NCBI GenBank assembly: GCA_043747875.1
Contig: JAYTOI010000093.1
Coordinates: 1 to 64,000, forward strand
Length of the DNA stretch: 64,000 nt
DNA from: CADEED01 sp043747875
Lineage (GTDB): Bacteria > Pseudomonadota > Gammaproteobacteria > Steroidobacterales > Steroidobacteraceae
Direction of reading: 5' to 3'
This document shows, piece by piece, positions 53,455 to 62,164 of the stretch (position 1 is its first letter; every line of letters begins with the position of its first letter). The position numbers and the translations under genes are program-made. The notes beneath the pieces are model-generated. The model worked only from the letters and a program-made list of their open reading frames with translations. It had not been told where the DNA came from and did not search any database.

Positions 53455-54260
53455 GGCACGTACTCGAGGCGCACGGAGTGCAGCAACGCGATGGACTCAC
53501 CGTTGCGCGTGGTAGTGAGGCGCGCCGCGACGGTCTGTGCCTGCGTGGCATTCGGCGGCGCCGCGAAGTCGCAGCTGCTGAGACCCTGCGCGATCAGCGT
53601 ACCCACGGCCCCCAGGGCGGCGAACTCGCCCGGCGTGTCGCGCGCGCCCTGGCTGGCCGCGATTGGGTAGTTGGAATAGCGGCGCAGGGTGCCCTGCCCC
53701 TCGTCGCACAGGTACGTCACCGGTCCCGACACCAGATAGATCCGCCGTCGCGGTGAGACGCCGGTGAACGCCGCCGGCGGGGTGACCTGCACCGTCGTTT
53801 CTCCCGCCAGCGGGCCGGCCACGATATCGATCGTCGAGCCGGCCGCGGTCAGGGTGGCGCCGGGCGCATAGGCGTCGGCGCCGGGCGTGCCGAGATTGTT
53901 CACCGACAGATAGTGCGTGTTGGAGTTGAACGGCAAGGCGACACCGCGAAACACTCCCGCCGTGGTGAACGCTGCGTTGGTCGGCGTCAGATAGCGTGCC
54001 TCGTCGACCACGCTCAGCATCTCCAACGCGACCAACGCGCCGTTGCGGCGCGCCCGCAGGCTGTTCGGCAGCGCCTGGCGCAGATCGGCCTCCATTCGCG
54101 GCCACGCGGTGGAGGCATCACTCACCAGCGCGTTGCGCCGCGCGTGCGCGTCGTAGGCATCGACCGGCGCCGCGAGAAACATGGAAACGAAGATGAGGAC
54201 GATGGAGCTGATCGTGATCGCGACCACGAGCTCCAGCAGTGTGAACCCGCGCGCGTTCAT
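53451..54260 (-). CDS. mshO: MSHA minor pilin MshO
   Basis: 269 residues from ATG 54260, overlapping the mshD stop (ATGA). Prepilin N-terminus NARGFTLLELVVAITISSIV with the Glu at mature position 5, followed by a large beta-rich head (about residues 90-260). Processed by a prepilin peptidase, inner membrane/pilus tip. Confidence 0.85.
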   Translation of the reverse strand: MNARGFTLLELVVAITISSIVLIFVSMFLAAPVDAYDAHARRNALVSDASTAWPRMEADLRQALPNSLRARRNGALVALEMLSVVDEARYLTPTNAAFTTAGVFRGVALPFNSNTHYLSVNNLGTPGADAYAPGATLTAAGSTIDIVAGPLAGETTVQVTPPAAFTGVSPRRRIYLVSGPVTYLCDEGQGTLRRYSNYPIAASQGARDTPGEFAALGAVGTLIAQGLSSCDFAAPPNATQAQTVAARLTTTRNGESIALLHSVRLEYVP

Positions 54261-54712
54261 GGGTGCCTCGTGCGATAGCCGCTCGCCACCGCGGCGGAGA
54301 TGTCGCCGTAGTCGACGGTGACGTCGATGCGGCGCACATCGGCGGCGGGCAGCGCGCCGAGCACGCCCGGCACCACGCTGACACGCACGCGGAAATTTCC
54401 CGCAGCGTTGCCGAACGCGTCCGTCGCCGGATTCGTGTCGAGGCCGTCGTAGTCGTCGATGTCGTCGAACAGGTCGCGCGTCGGCTCGCCGTCCACGCCA
54501 TCGGGATCGACGAAGCTCTTGCTGGAAATCTCGTTGACATAGGCGGTGGCGACCGACTGCGCCTGCGCCTGCAGCAGCGAGGTGTTGCCGGTGCCGATCA
54601 GATAGCCCAGCGTGCCCGCGAGCGCGGCGCCGGCCACCGAGATGACCACGATGGAGACGATGAGCTCGATGAGCGTCACGCCGCGTGCGTGCCGATACCC
54701 GCGCGCGCTCAT
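54257..54712 (-). CDS. mshD: MSHA minor pilin MshD
   Basis: 151 residues from ATG 54712. Prepilin N-terminus RGVTLIELIVSIVVISVAGA with Glu5; variable globular part follows (DLFDDIDDYDGLDTNPATDA). Overlaps mshC (ATGA) upstream and mshO downstream. Confidence 0.85.
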   Translation of the reverse strand: MSARGYRHARGVTLIELIVSIVVISVAGAALAGTLGYLIGTGNTSLLQAQAQSVATAYVNEISSKSFVDPDGVDGEPTRDLFDDIDDYDGLDTNPATDAFGNAAGNFRVRVSVVPGVLGALPAADVRRIDVTVDYGDISAAVASGYRTRHP

Positions 54713-55185
54713 GGCCCTTGCACCACGCCCGAGGCATCGACGTTGAGCGTCTTCGCGCCGATGGTGATGGCGAGCGGGCCTGCCGCCACGCCACCGTCGG
54801 TGGCGAATACGAACTGGAGGTTCGCCGCGAGCGCGACACCGTTGGGCAGCGGAGCCGCAAGAGGGGCGCCGTCGCCGCGCTGTACGTTGGTCACCCACGC
54901 TCCGGCGTTGGCACAGTGGGTGGGGATGACAGCGGAGGCGCCGCGCTGCATCGCGCGGTAACCCGCCGCGTCGATGGTGAACTGTACTTCGCAGCCACTG
55001 GCGAGCGCGACGACGCGTGCCTGCCGCAGGGCCGCGGCGACGCCGTCGGCGTATCCGCGCTCCAGAAACGGGGCCGCCCCGGTCGTGCGTGGCAGCGCGA
55101 CCGCGGCGAGGATGGCGATGATGGTGATCGTCGCGATGAGCTCGATCAGCGTGAAGCCGCGGCAGGTCCTCGAAAGCACATGCAC
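54709..55185 (-). CDS. mshC: MSHA minor pilin MshC
   Basis: 158 residues. RGFTLIELIATITIIAILAA is a standard prepilin cleavage and helix segment; two cysteines in the mature part (SGCEVQF and PTHCANAG) may form a disulfide. Lies between mshA and mshD. Confidence 0.87.
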   Translation of the reverse strand: MHVLSRTCRGFTLIELIATITIIAILAAVALPRTTGAAPFLERGYADGVAAALRQARVVALASGCEVQFTIDAAGYRAMQRGASAVIPTHCANAGAWVTNVQRGDGAPLAAPLPNGVALAANLQFVFATDGGVAAGPLAITIGAKTLNVDASGVVQGP

Positions 55186-55206
55186 GGCTTCACGCCTCGT
55201 TCTCGA

Positions 55207-55689
55207 TCAGCAATTGGTACGCAGATTGGTGTTGATCTGCGCTTCGTTGGCCGTGTTCATCACCAGGTTGTTGAAGTACGTGAGGGTCGGCGAGGCACCC
55301 GCGGCGGCCGGCTGGTTGTATTGCACCCAGCAGTTCGCGTTGGTGGAACCCTGCTTCGTCATGCGGCCCGCGGCGTTCGGCGTGAAGCCTTCGAAGCTTT
55401 GCAGCAGGTTGCGAACACTCGCGTTGTTGGGGTAGCCCTGCACGAATGTGATGTTCTGGCCGTCGATTGCGATGACCGCTCCATTCGCGCAGTTCTGCGC
55501 CATGCAGACACCGTGCGCCATGTTGGCGGCGCTCATCATCGTGCCGCCGATGCTCTTGACGGCGGCGATGCGCGCTTCGCGCTCGAGACCCATGAATTTC
55601 GGTAATGCCACCGCGGCCAGGATGCCGAGGATGACGATGACGACGATCAACTCGACCAGCGTAAAGCCGGCCTGACTTCTGCTCTTCAC
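55207..55689 (-). CDS. mshA: MSHA major pilin MshA
   Basis: 160 residues with prepilin segment QAGFTLVELIVVIVILGILA, Glu5 retained. Four cysteines (CMAQNC, NANCW and the final TNC) could give two disulfides, including a C-terminal D-loop ending in Cys. Asn/Thr-rich like surface pilins. A 146-base gap from mshG suggests its own promoter, as expected for the most abundant subunit. Confidence 0.88.
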   Translation of the reverse strand: MKSRSQAGFTLVELIVVIVILGILAAVALPKFMGLEREARIAAVKSIGGTMMSAANMAHGVCMAQNCANGAVIAIDGQNITFVQGYPNNASVRNLLQSFEGFTPNAAGRMTKQGSTNANCWVQYNQPAAAGASPTLTYFNNLVMNTANEAQINTNLRTNC

Positions 55690-55802
55690 GATCTTTCTCC
55701 TCTCAGGACCGAATGACTCTCAGTCCGGGTATCGGCGTAAGAGACGTCGGGCTTCAACGACGCATGCAGATGTGTGGACTGCATCCTCCGCAGTTGACAT
55801 AA

Positions 55803-55826
55803 GTGGTACCGGAAGAGGTTTCCCGG
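55803..55826. repeat. Short intergenic repeat, copy 2
   Basis: Starts GTGGTACCGGAAGAGG and ends TTTCCCGG; one base longer than the copy at 34946-34968. It lies between mshG and mshA, just after the mshG stop on the transcribed strand. Confidence 0.55.
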
Positions 55827-55835
55827 TATCGCCTG

Positions 55836-57068
55836 CTAGCTTTGGCCGGCCTTGCTGATGACGTCCCACAAGGGCATGAAGATGCCGAGCGCGAGTACCA
55901 GCACCATTCCGCCCACGGTCACGATCAGCACCGGCTCGATCGAGGAACTGAGGTTCTTCAACGCGTGATCGACCTCGCGCTCGTAGTAGCCCGCCGCTTC
56001 GTCCAGCAGCTCCGGCAGCGCGCCGGTCTCCTCGCCGATGGCGATCATCTGCAGTACCAGCGGCGTGAACATGCCGCTGGCCGACGAGGCGCGATGCAGC
56101 GACTCCCCGCGCTCCACGTTCGAGGAGAGCACCTGGATCTTCTCCGACATGAAGGTGTTGCCGGACGAGCGCCCGATCACCGCCAGCGTCTGAGTCATCG
56201 GCATGCCCGCGGCCAGCGAAATCGCCAACGAGCGATTGATGCGCGACAGCGTCGCCTCGTACATGAGCTTGCCCATGATCGGCATGCGCAGCTTGAATCG
56301 GTCCCACTTGTAGCGTCCCTGCTTCGTCGCGAGCCAGCGGCGCGCGCCGATCACCAACGAGACGATCACGCCGATGGCATGCGGCCAGTAGTCGCGCACG
56401 ACGGTCGACGCGCCCAGCAGAATGCGCGTGGGCAGCGGCAGGTCGCCCTTCAACGTCGCGAACACCGGCGCGAACTTCGGTATGACGAAGGTAGATAGAA
56501 ACATCATCGCCAGCAGGATGGTGATCATCACGATGATCGGATAGCGCACCGCGCCCTTGACGCGATCGTGCATGTCTTTTTCCTGGGCCAGATATTCGGT
56601 GAGCCGCAGAAACGACTTCTCGAGAGTACCCGTCGCCTCGCCCACGCTCACGATGCTGATGTACAGCTTCGGGAAGATCTCCGGGTGACGGGCAAAACTC
56701 GCCGCCAGGTCGCGCCCGCCTTCCAGACTTTCGAGCACGTCCTCCAGCGTCTCGCGCAGGATGGCGTTGTGCGTCGAGGCCACGAGCCCGCGCAGGCCCT
56801 GCAGCAGCGGGATGCCCGCGCGCGTGATGGTGTACATCTGGCGCGAGAACAGCACCAGATCCGAGGTGGTCACCCGTCCGACGCCGATCTTGCGGGTCAG
56901 CTTCTCGAGATTGAACGAGCTCGCGACCGCGCCGAGCGCGTGGATCTCGAGCGGCGTGACGCCGGTGGCGATCAGGCGCTGCGCCACCTGATCGATGGTC
57001 TCCCCCGGGACGCGTCCGGAGACCAGCTTGCCCTCGGCGGAGCGCGCTTTGTAGCTGTACACACCCAT
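55836..57068 (-). CDS. mshG: MSHA pilus inner-membrane platform protein MshG
   Basis: 410 residues, GspF/PilC family. Two homologous cytoplasmic helical domains (FSRQMYTITRAGIPLLQGLR and INRSLAISLAAGMPMTQTLA) with three membrane helices. Anchors the extension ATPase MshE, encoded just upstream with 6 bases between. Confidence 0.93.
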   Translation of the reverse strand: MGVYSYKARSAEGKLVSGRVPGETIDQVAQRLIATGVTPLEIHALGAVASSFNLEKLTRKIGVGRVTTSDLVLFSRQMYTITRAGIPLLQGLRGLVASTHNAILRETLEDVLESLEGGRDLAASFARHPEIFPKLYISIVSVGEATGTLEKSFLRLTEYLAQEKDMHDRVKGAVRYPIIVMITILLAMMFLSTFVIPKFAPVFATLKGDLPLPTRILLGASTVVRDYWPHAIGVIVSLVIGARRWLATKQGRYKWDRFKLRMPIMGKLMYEATLSRINRSLAISLAAGMPMTQTLAVIGRSSGNTFMSEKIQVLSSNVERGESLHRASSASGMFTPLVLQMIAIGEETGALPELLDEAAGYYEREVDHALKNLSSSIEPVLIVTVGGMVLVLALGIFMPLWDVISKAGQS

Positions 57069-57074
57069 GGGTCG

Positions 57075-58853
57075 TCAGCCGGCGGTCCCGCTCAGCAGAG
57101 CGTCGCTGAGCATGTCGCCGGAATCCTGGCTCACCTCGCGCGGATCGTCGAGCCCGGTGGTCGTCGCGATGACTTCCGCGAGCGTGGTCTTGCCCGCCGC
57201 GGCCGCATCGATGGCGCTGCGCGTCAGCGATGAATACCCATTCTGCGCGCGCGCGGCATCCTGGAACGCCTGCGTGTCGCCGCGTCGCAGACAGTCGGCG
57301 AGCCCACGGTCCACCTCGATGAGCTCGTAGATAGCCCCTCGGCCGCGATAGCCGGACAGATTGCAGAAAGTGCAGCCCGCGCCGGTGCGGAACTTCATCT
57401 GCGCGGCGGCGGGACTGCCGACCTGCGCCTGCAGCCACGCGAGCTGGTGATCGTCCGGCTCCGTGTCCTGGGCGCAGTCGCCGCACACCTGCCGCACCAG
57501 ACGCTGCGCGACGATGCCGTGCAACGCGGTGGCGATCATGTATCCCTGCACCCCCATGTCGAGCAGCCGGCTCACCGTCGCAGAGGCCGACAGCGTGTGC
57601 AGGGTCGAGAACACGAGGTGACCCGTGATCGCGGCGCGCAAGCCGATCTCGCAGGTCTCGCGATCGCGCATCTCGCCGACCAGGATCACGTCGGGATCGG
57701 CACGCAGCATGGTGCGCAGGACGCGCGCGAAATCGAGGCCGATCTTCGCGTTGATCTGCACCTGGTTGACACGGTCGAGGCGGTACTCGATCGGATCCTC
57801 GGCGGTGAGGATCTTGGTATCGGAGCGATTCAGATAGTTGAGAGCTGAATACAGCGTGGTCGTCTTGCCCGAACCCGTGGGGCCGGTCACCAGCAACATT
57901 CCGGCCGGGCGCTCGATCAACGAGCGGAAGCGCGCCAGCATGCCGACCGGCATGCCCAACTGCTCGAGTGTCATGAGATTGTTGGATTGATCCAGCAGGC
58001 GCAACACCACGCACTCGCCGTACTGCGTCGGCATGGTGGCGAGGCGCACGTCGATCGAGCGGTCGCGAACCTTCACGGAGAACCGTCCATCCTGCGGCAG
58101 GCGTTTCTCGGCGATGTCGAGGCCGCTCATGAGCTTGAGCCGCGTCACGAGCGCGCTGGCCACTCCGCGGCCTTCGATGGATTGCTCCTGCAGCACGCCG
58201 TCGACGCGCAGGCGCACGCGCAGCAGTCCTTCGCCCGGCTCGATGTGCACGTCGGACGCGCGCATGTTCACAGCATCCTGGAAGATGGATTGTATGAGCC
58301 GGATGACCGGCGCGTCGGAGGAGCTTTCGTCCACCGAGAGCTGCATGAGATCGATGTCGCCGCTGCGCAGCTCCTCACGCACTTCGAGCGCGATGGATGC
58401 AATCTGCTCGGTGCGCCGGTACACCACATCCATCGTGCGCAGCAGCTCGGCCTCGCGCACCAGCGCGATGCGCAGCGGCTGTTTGAGCCTGGTGACCAAC
58501 TCGTCGTACACGAACAGATCCGTGGGATCGGCCATGCCCACCGTCAACCCGTTCTTGTCCTGATGCAGTACCAGCGCGCGGAAACGGCGCGCCAGCGCCT
58601 CGGGCAGCAGCCGCACCACGGCCTGGTCGAGCGTGAGCTGCTTCAGATCGACGAAGGGAATCTGCAGGTGGCGCGCCAGCGCATCGTTCAACTGCTGTTC
58701 CTGCACGATCCCGAGGTCGGTGAGCACGCGACCGAGCTTGCGGCCGGTGTTTTTCTGCTCGGCCAGTGCTTGCCCGAGTTGCGCCTCGGTGATGACTTTC
58801 TGCTCGATGAGCAGCTCGCCGAGGCGGATCTTCTTGCGCCGCTCCGGCCTCAT
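57075..58853 (-). CDS. mshE: MSHA extension ATPase MshE with N-terminal cyclic-di-GMP-binding domain
   Basis: 592 residues; start 58853 overlaps the mshL stop (ATGA). The N-terminus KKIRLGELLIEQKVITEAQL with the following GQALAEQKNTGRKLGRVLTD matches the MshEN tandem motif (RLGxxL...QL..AL..Q...G..LG) that binds cyclic di-GMP in Vibrio MshE. C-terminal ATPase: Walker A GPTGSGKTTT, Asp box DVILVGEMRDRE, zinc-type cysteines CGDC and CTFC. Hexameric motor that polymerises MshA. Confidence 0.94.
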   Translation of the reverse strand: MRPERRKKIRLGELLIEQKVITEAQLGQALAEQKNTGRKLGRVLTDLGIVQEQQLNDALARHLQIPFVDLKQLTLDQAVVRLLPEALARRFRALVLHQDKNGLTVGMADPTDLFVYDELVTRLKQPLRIALVREAELLRTMDVVYRRTEQIASIALEVREELRSGDIDLMQLSVDESSSDAPVIRLIQSIFQDAVNMRASDVHIEPGEGLLRVRLRVDGVLQEQSIEGRGVASALVTRLKLMSGLDIAEKRLPQDGRFSVKVRDRSIDVRLATMPTQYGECVVLRLLDQSNNLMTLEQLGMPVGMLARFRSLIERPAGMLLVTGPTGSGKTTTLYSALNYLNRSDTKILTAEDPIEYRLDRVNQVQINAKIGLDFARVLRTMLRADPDVILVGEMRDRETCEIGLRAAITGHLVFSTLHTLSASATVSRLLDMGVQGYMIATALHGIVAQRLVRQVCGDCAQDTEPDDHQLAWLQAQVGSPAAAQMKFRTGAGCTFCNLSGYRGRGAIYELIEVDRGLADCLRRGDTQAFQDAARAQNGYSSLTRSAIDAAAAGKTTLAEVIATTTGLDDPREVSQDSGDMLSDALLSGTAG

Positions 58854-60505
58854 CTCGAACCCTCGACTCCACCTTCGCGGCTGAGCGCGGCGGCGCGGTC
58901 GAGCGGCTCTTTCACCATGGCATCCCAATCGGCGTCGTTCGTGACGATGGGCCGCAGCAGCAGCACCAGCTCCACCGTGCTCGACTGATCGCGCTTGCTC
59001 TTGAAGAGATTGCCGATGCCCGGAATGTCGCCCAAGAGCGGTGTCTTGTGATCGGCGCGCGTACGGGTCTCGCGCATGAGGCCGCCGATCACGATGATCT
59101 GCCCCGAGCGCGCCCGCACCACGCTGTCGGATTCGCGGATCTGGCTGAAGGCGAGCGGCAGGTCGCTGGTCGAATTGCCGAACGACACGCGCTTGGTCTG
59201 ATCGCTCACCTCGCTCACCGTGGGATGGATGTGCATCAGCACCGAGCCGTCCTCACTGATCTGCGGCGTCACGTCGAGCGCCACGCCGGAGAAGAACGGC
59301 GTCAGCTCGACATCCAGTGTCGTCGTGGTCGACTCGCCCGTGGTCGTGTTGCTGTTGATGCCCGTCACGAAAAACTCGTCGGAGCCCGCCTTGATGACGG
59401 CCTTCTGGTTGTGCAGCGTCGAGACCCGCGGGCTCGACAGCACGCGCGTACGTCCCTGCGCGTCGAGCAGCTCGATGAACGCGTTGAAATCGGTGGAGTC
59501 GAACGCCAGCGAGAACGCGCCGCCCAGCGCATCGACCACCTGGCCGACGATGGGCATGCCCGGCGTCACCGGCACCTGCTGGCCCGACGGCGAGAACGGA
59601 TCGGCGCCGAAGCCGCCGTTCGGCGAGCTCTGGCCGATGAAGCCCGTCTTGTTGCCCTTCGTCACCAGCGTCGACCAGTTGATACCCGCCTGGAAACCGG
59701 AATTGAGCTCGACTTCCACGACCTTCGCTTCGAGCACCACCTGGCGCGTGATCGTCGACTGGGTCTTGCGCAGATATTCGGCGACGGCCTGCAATTCGGC
59801 CGGCATCGCGCGCACCACGATCACTCCCGACTGGCGGTTGATGACCACGTTGCTGCGCTGGACCTTCTTCTCGCCGCCCTTCGCATCCGCATCGGCGGCC
59901 GCTTCCTCCAGCTTCGCCTCCGCCACCAGCGCCCCGATATTCGCCTCGATCTCCTTCCAGAAATCCGATTCATTGCGCGTGACCACGGCGGTACCCGTGG
60001 TGCTGCTGCTCTGTGTTTCGTCGCCCGATGAACTCGTCTCGCCGCCGCCCTTCGACTCGGAGCTCTGGGTGACCTGACCCGAGCTCACGCGCGTGCGCGA
60101 TACGCCCACACGTTGCAGATCCAGATAGTTGAGCTGGAAGACCCGCGTCTGCATCGTCGGCGCCAGGATCACGTAGCCGCGCGAGGACGCACCGCCGGCG
60201 CCCGCGCCACTGCCGCCCATCGAACCACTGCCCATCAACCGATAGTCGTAGCCATACAGCTCGCGCGCCGCATCGAGCGCCTCGATGAGCGTCACTTGTT
60301 TGAGCGACAGCGTCACGCGCCCTTTCACGTCCGGATGTACCAGCATGTTGATCGAAGACCCCGCGACCAGGCCTTCGAAGAACGCGCGCGCCGGTGCGTC
60401 GTCCACCTGAACGTCGTAGCGCGGCGCGGCCTCGGTGTCCTGCGCGGTAGCTGCCGCGGCGCCGAGCAGCGCCGTAGCGGAAAGAATTTTGAGCAGGCGT
60501 TTCAT
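58850..60505 (-). CDS. mshL: MSHA outer-membrane secretin MshL
   Basis: 551 residues. Signal peptide (residues 1-21), N-domains including VTLSLKQVTLIEALDAAREL, a Ser/Thr-rich low-complexity linker (about residues 150-175), and the C-terminal secretin domain with SSPRVSTLHNQKAVIKAGSD and GQIIVIGGLMRETRTRADHK. Forms the outer-membrane pore for the pilus. Confidence 0.92.
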   Translation of the reverse strand: MKRLLKILSATALLGAAAATAQDTEAAPRYDVQVDDAPARAFFEGLVAGSSINMLVHPDVKGRVTLSLKQVTLIEALDAARELYGYDYRLMGSGSMGGSGAGAGGASSRGYVILAPTMQTRVFQLNYLDLQRVGVSRTRVSSGQVTQSSESKGGGETSSSGDETQSSSTTGTAVVTRNESDFWKEIEANIGALVAEAKLEEAAADADAKGGEKKVQRSNVVINRQSGVIVVRAMPAELQAVAEYLRKTQSTITRQVVLEAKVVEVELNSGFQAGINWSTLVTKGNKTGFIGQSSPNGGFGADPFSPSGQQVPVTPGMPIVGQVVDALGGAFSLAFDSTDFNAFIELLDAQGRTRVLSSPRVSTLHNQKAVIKAGSDEFFVTGINSNTTTGESTTTTLDVELTPFFSGVALDVTPQISEDGSVLMHIHPTVSEVSDQTKRVSFGNSTSDLPLAFSQIRESDSVVRARSGQIIVIGGLMRETRTRADHKTPLLGDIPGIGNLFKSKRDQSSTVELVLLLRPIVTNDADWDAMVKEPLDRAAALSREGGVEGSR

Positions 60506-60867
60506 GGCGGGGTTGCCTCGGAAGAGCGCGCGACCCGCACGCCCGGAATCGGGCGTGCTCCAGGCAGCACGAGAGTTTGAATGCGGCCACCGCGCGAGTA
60601 GCGCACGCCATCGTGCAGCACCTCGAGAATAGTCGCGGTGCCGACGACGTCGCCGGCGCGCACCGGACGACCGTTGACGATGGCGACGCGTACCGGGCCC
60701 GCGATGACGCCTTCGAGCCTGAGCGCTGCAACGACGGCGGGCCGCGCCGCGGACGACACGGTCGTCGCGCCGGCGGGACGCATGGGATCGCGCAAGGTCT
60801 GTCCATGCGCCGCCACCGTGAACAGCGCAGCGGCGACCAGCAACAACAGGGAGGCGCGCACGGACAT
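60502..60867 (-). CDS. mshK: MSHA biogenesis protein MshK (PilP-like)
   Basis: 121 residues from ATG 60867. Signal peptide MSVRASLLLLVAAALFTVAA, then LRDPMRPAG and LRLEGVIAGPVRVAIVNGRP, the typical small PilP/MshK domain. Overlaps mshL by ATGA; two bases after mshJ. Confidence 0.82.
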   Translation of the reverse strand: MSVRASLLLLVAAALFTVAAHGQTLRDPMRPAGATTVSSAARPAVVAALRLEGVIAGPVRVAIVNGRPVRAGDVVGTATILEVLHDGVRYSRGGRIQTLVLPGARPIPGVRVARSSEATPP

Positions 60868-60869
60868 CG

Positions 60870-61508
60870 TCAGACTCCGAGCCAGGTGGCTTCGAGGCTG
60901 AGCGTCGCCAGCTCGATCCGCACGCGATTGCGCGGATAGCCGGCGGTCGTGAGGTCGAGCGAGCTCCAGCGGAATTTCCACGGCAGCGCTTCGAGCGCCG
61001 CGAGGTACCCGAGGATGTCGGCGTACGAACCGTCGATGACGATTTCGATGGCGTGCACGTACGGCGCCTGCACCGGCGCCGTCGCGTCTGCTTCGGCCTC
61101 CGCGGGCGGAATGAGACTGGTGACCGGCAGGTTGCGAATGCTCACGAGCTCGAGTCCGCCCTGGTGCGCGAGCATGTCGTGCAACACCTGGATCATCTTG
61201 TTGGAGGACACGAAGCCGCTGGCGGTGTTCGTCAATTGCGCGTCGATGGTCGCGAGCTGCGTCTGCAACTCACCCGCGCTCGTCAGCGCGATCTGCCGCG
61301 GATCGTCGAGACTGGTATCCGACGTGGCCGCGCCGAAACTCGTGGCCTGCGTCAATTCGGCATCGAGCGCGCTACGCGTGAGACGCAGCGGCTGCATCAG
61401 CAATGCGTCCCAGGCGCCGACCATGACGGCGAGCGACGCGGCCGCGACCAGGGTGCGCTCCCGCAACGAGAGCGCTTCGTAGCGACGAATCAGCGGGTTG
61501 GTGGCCAT
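60870..61508 (-). CDS. mshJ: MSHA biogenesis protein MshJ (PilO-like)
   Basis: 212 residues. Short cytoplasmic start, one membrane helix (RTLVAAASLAVMVGAWDALL), a coiled coil (about residues 45-100) and a ferredoxin-like periplasmic domain (HAIEIVIDGSYADILGYLAA). Alignment-complex protein; its start base is shared with the stop of the PilN-like gene. Confidence 0.85.
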   Translation of the reverse strand: MATNPLIRRYEALSLRERTLVAAASLAVMVGAWDALLMQPLRLTRSALDAELTQATSFGAATSDTSLDDPRQIALTSAGELQTQLATIDAQLTNTASGFVSSNKMIQVLHDMLAHQGGLELVSIRNLPVTSLIPPAEAEADATAPVQAPYVHAIEIVIDGSYADILGYLAALEALPWKFRWSSLDLTTAGYPRNRVRIELATLSLEATWLGV

Positions 61509-62164
61509 CAGGTGTCTTCTTTCTCGGGCGTGGGTTGCGGCGCGTGACTCGCCATTCCGTGGTGACCGGCGCGAAAGCTCAGCCGGCCGCCGTCGACGTG
61601 TTTCTTGTCCGCAGGCTTCTCGATCACGAATTCGTCGATCTGCCCTCCGCGTAGTGCGGGATCCGCGGCGAGACTGCGCAGGTAGCGCGGTACTGAGTCC
61701 GGTGCGACCGTCGACCCCGACATGCTGATGGATTCCACAGTGGATCCGAGGGTGAGGCGGTCGAGCCAGATGCCGTCGATGTGCCGCTCGCCGAAGGCGC
61801 GCAAGCGCGCCGAGAAGCCGTGCGCGCGCTGCCGCGACTCGTCATTCAGCAGCGCCAGCGCCTGTGATTTGGACGCGATCGATGCCGACAGCCGCTCGAG
61901 CAAGGCCTGCAACTCATCGTCCGATAGCGCATCGAGCTGCGGGCCCGACGCGGCGGACATGGCCGCCTGCGCCTGCTGCTGGTTGTGCACGACCAACGCC
62001 GCCTCGCGCAATCGCGCCACCTGCCAGGTGGCGAAACCCCATATTCCCAACAAGGTGGCACCGATCACCGTGACGATGGTGATCGTGGAGCTCGCGCTCA
62101 GCACGCCACGCACGCCCTTGGCGACCGGCTGGTAGAGATTGACTTCCTGACGCGCCACCTTCAT
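61508..62164 (-). CDS. PilN-like MSHA alignment-complex protein
   Basis: 218 residues from ATG 62164, overlapping mshI (ATGA). Starts MKVARQEVNLYQPVAKGVRG with the conserved NLY motif that contacts the PilM-like partner; one membrane helix (ITIVTVIGATLLGIWGFATW), a coiled coil and a small periplasmic domain. Corresponds in position and fold to the PilN/MshI2-type component rather than to the TPR protein MshN. Confidence 0.8.
   Translation of the reverse strand: MKVARQEVNLYQPVAKGVRGVLSASSTITIVTVIGATLLGIWGFATWQVARLREAALVVHNQQQAQAAMSAASGPQLDALSDDELQALLERLSASIASKSQALALLNDESRQRAHGFSARLRAFGERHIDGIWLDRLTLGSTVESISMSGSTVAPDSVPRYLRSLAADPALRGGQIDEFVIEKPADKKHVDGGRLSFRAGHHGMASHAPQPTPEKEDT

Noticed and set aside
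53020..58014. Alternative minus-strand frames inside the MSHA genes
   Set aside because: They are frame-shifted readings of mshP to mshE, which match known components.
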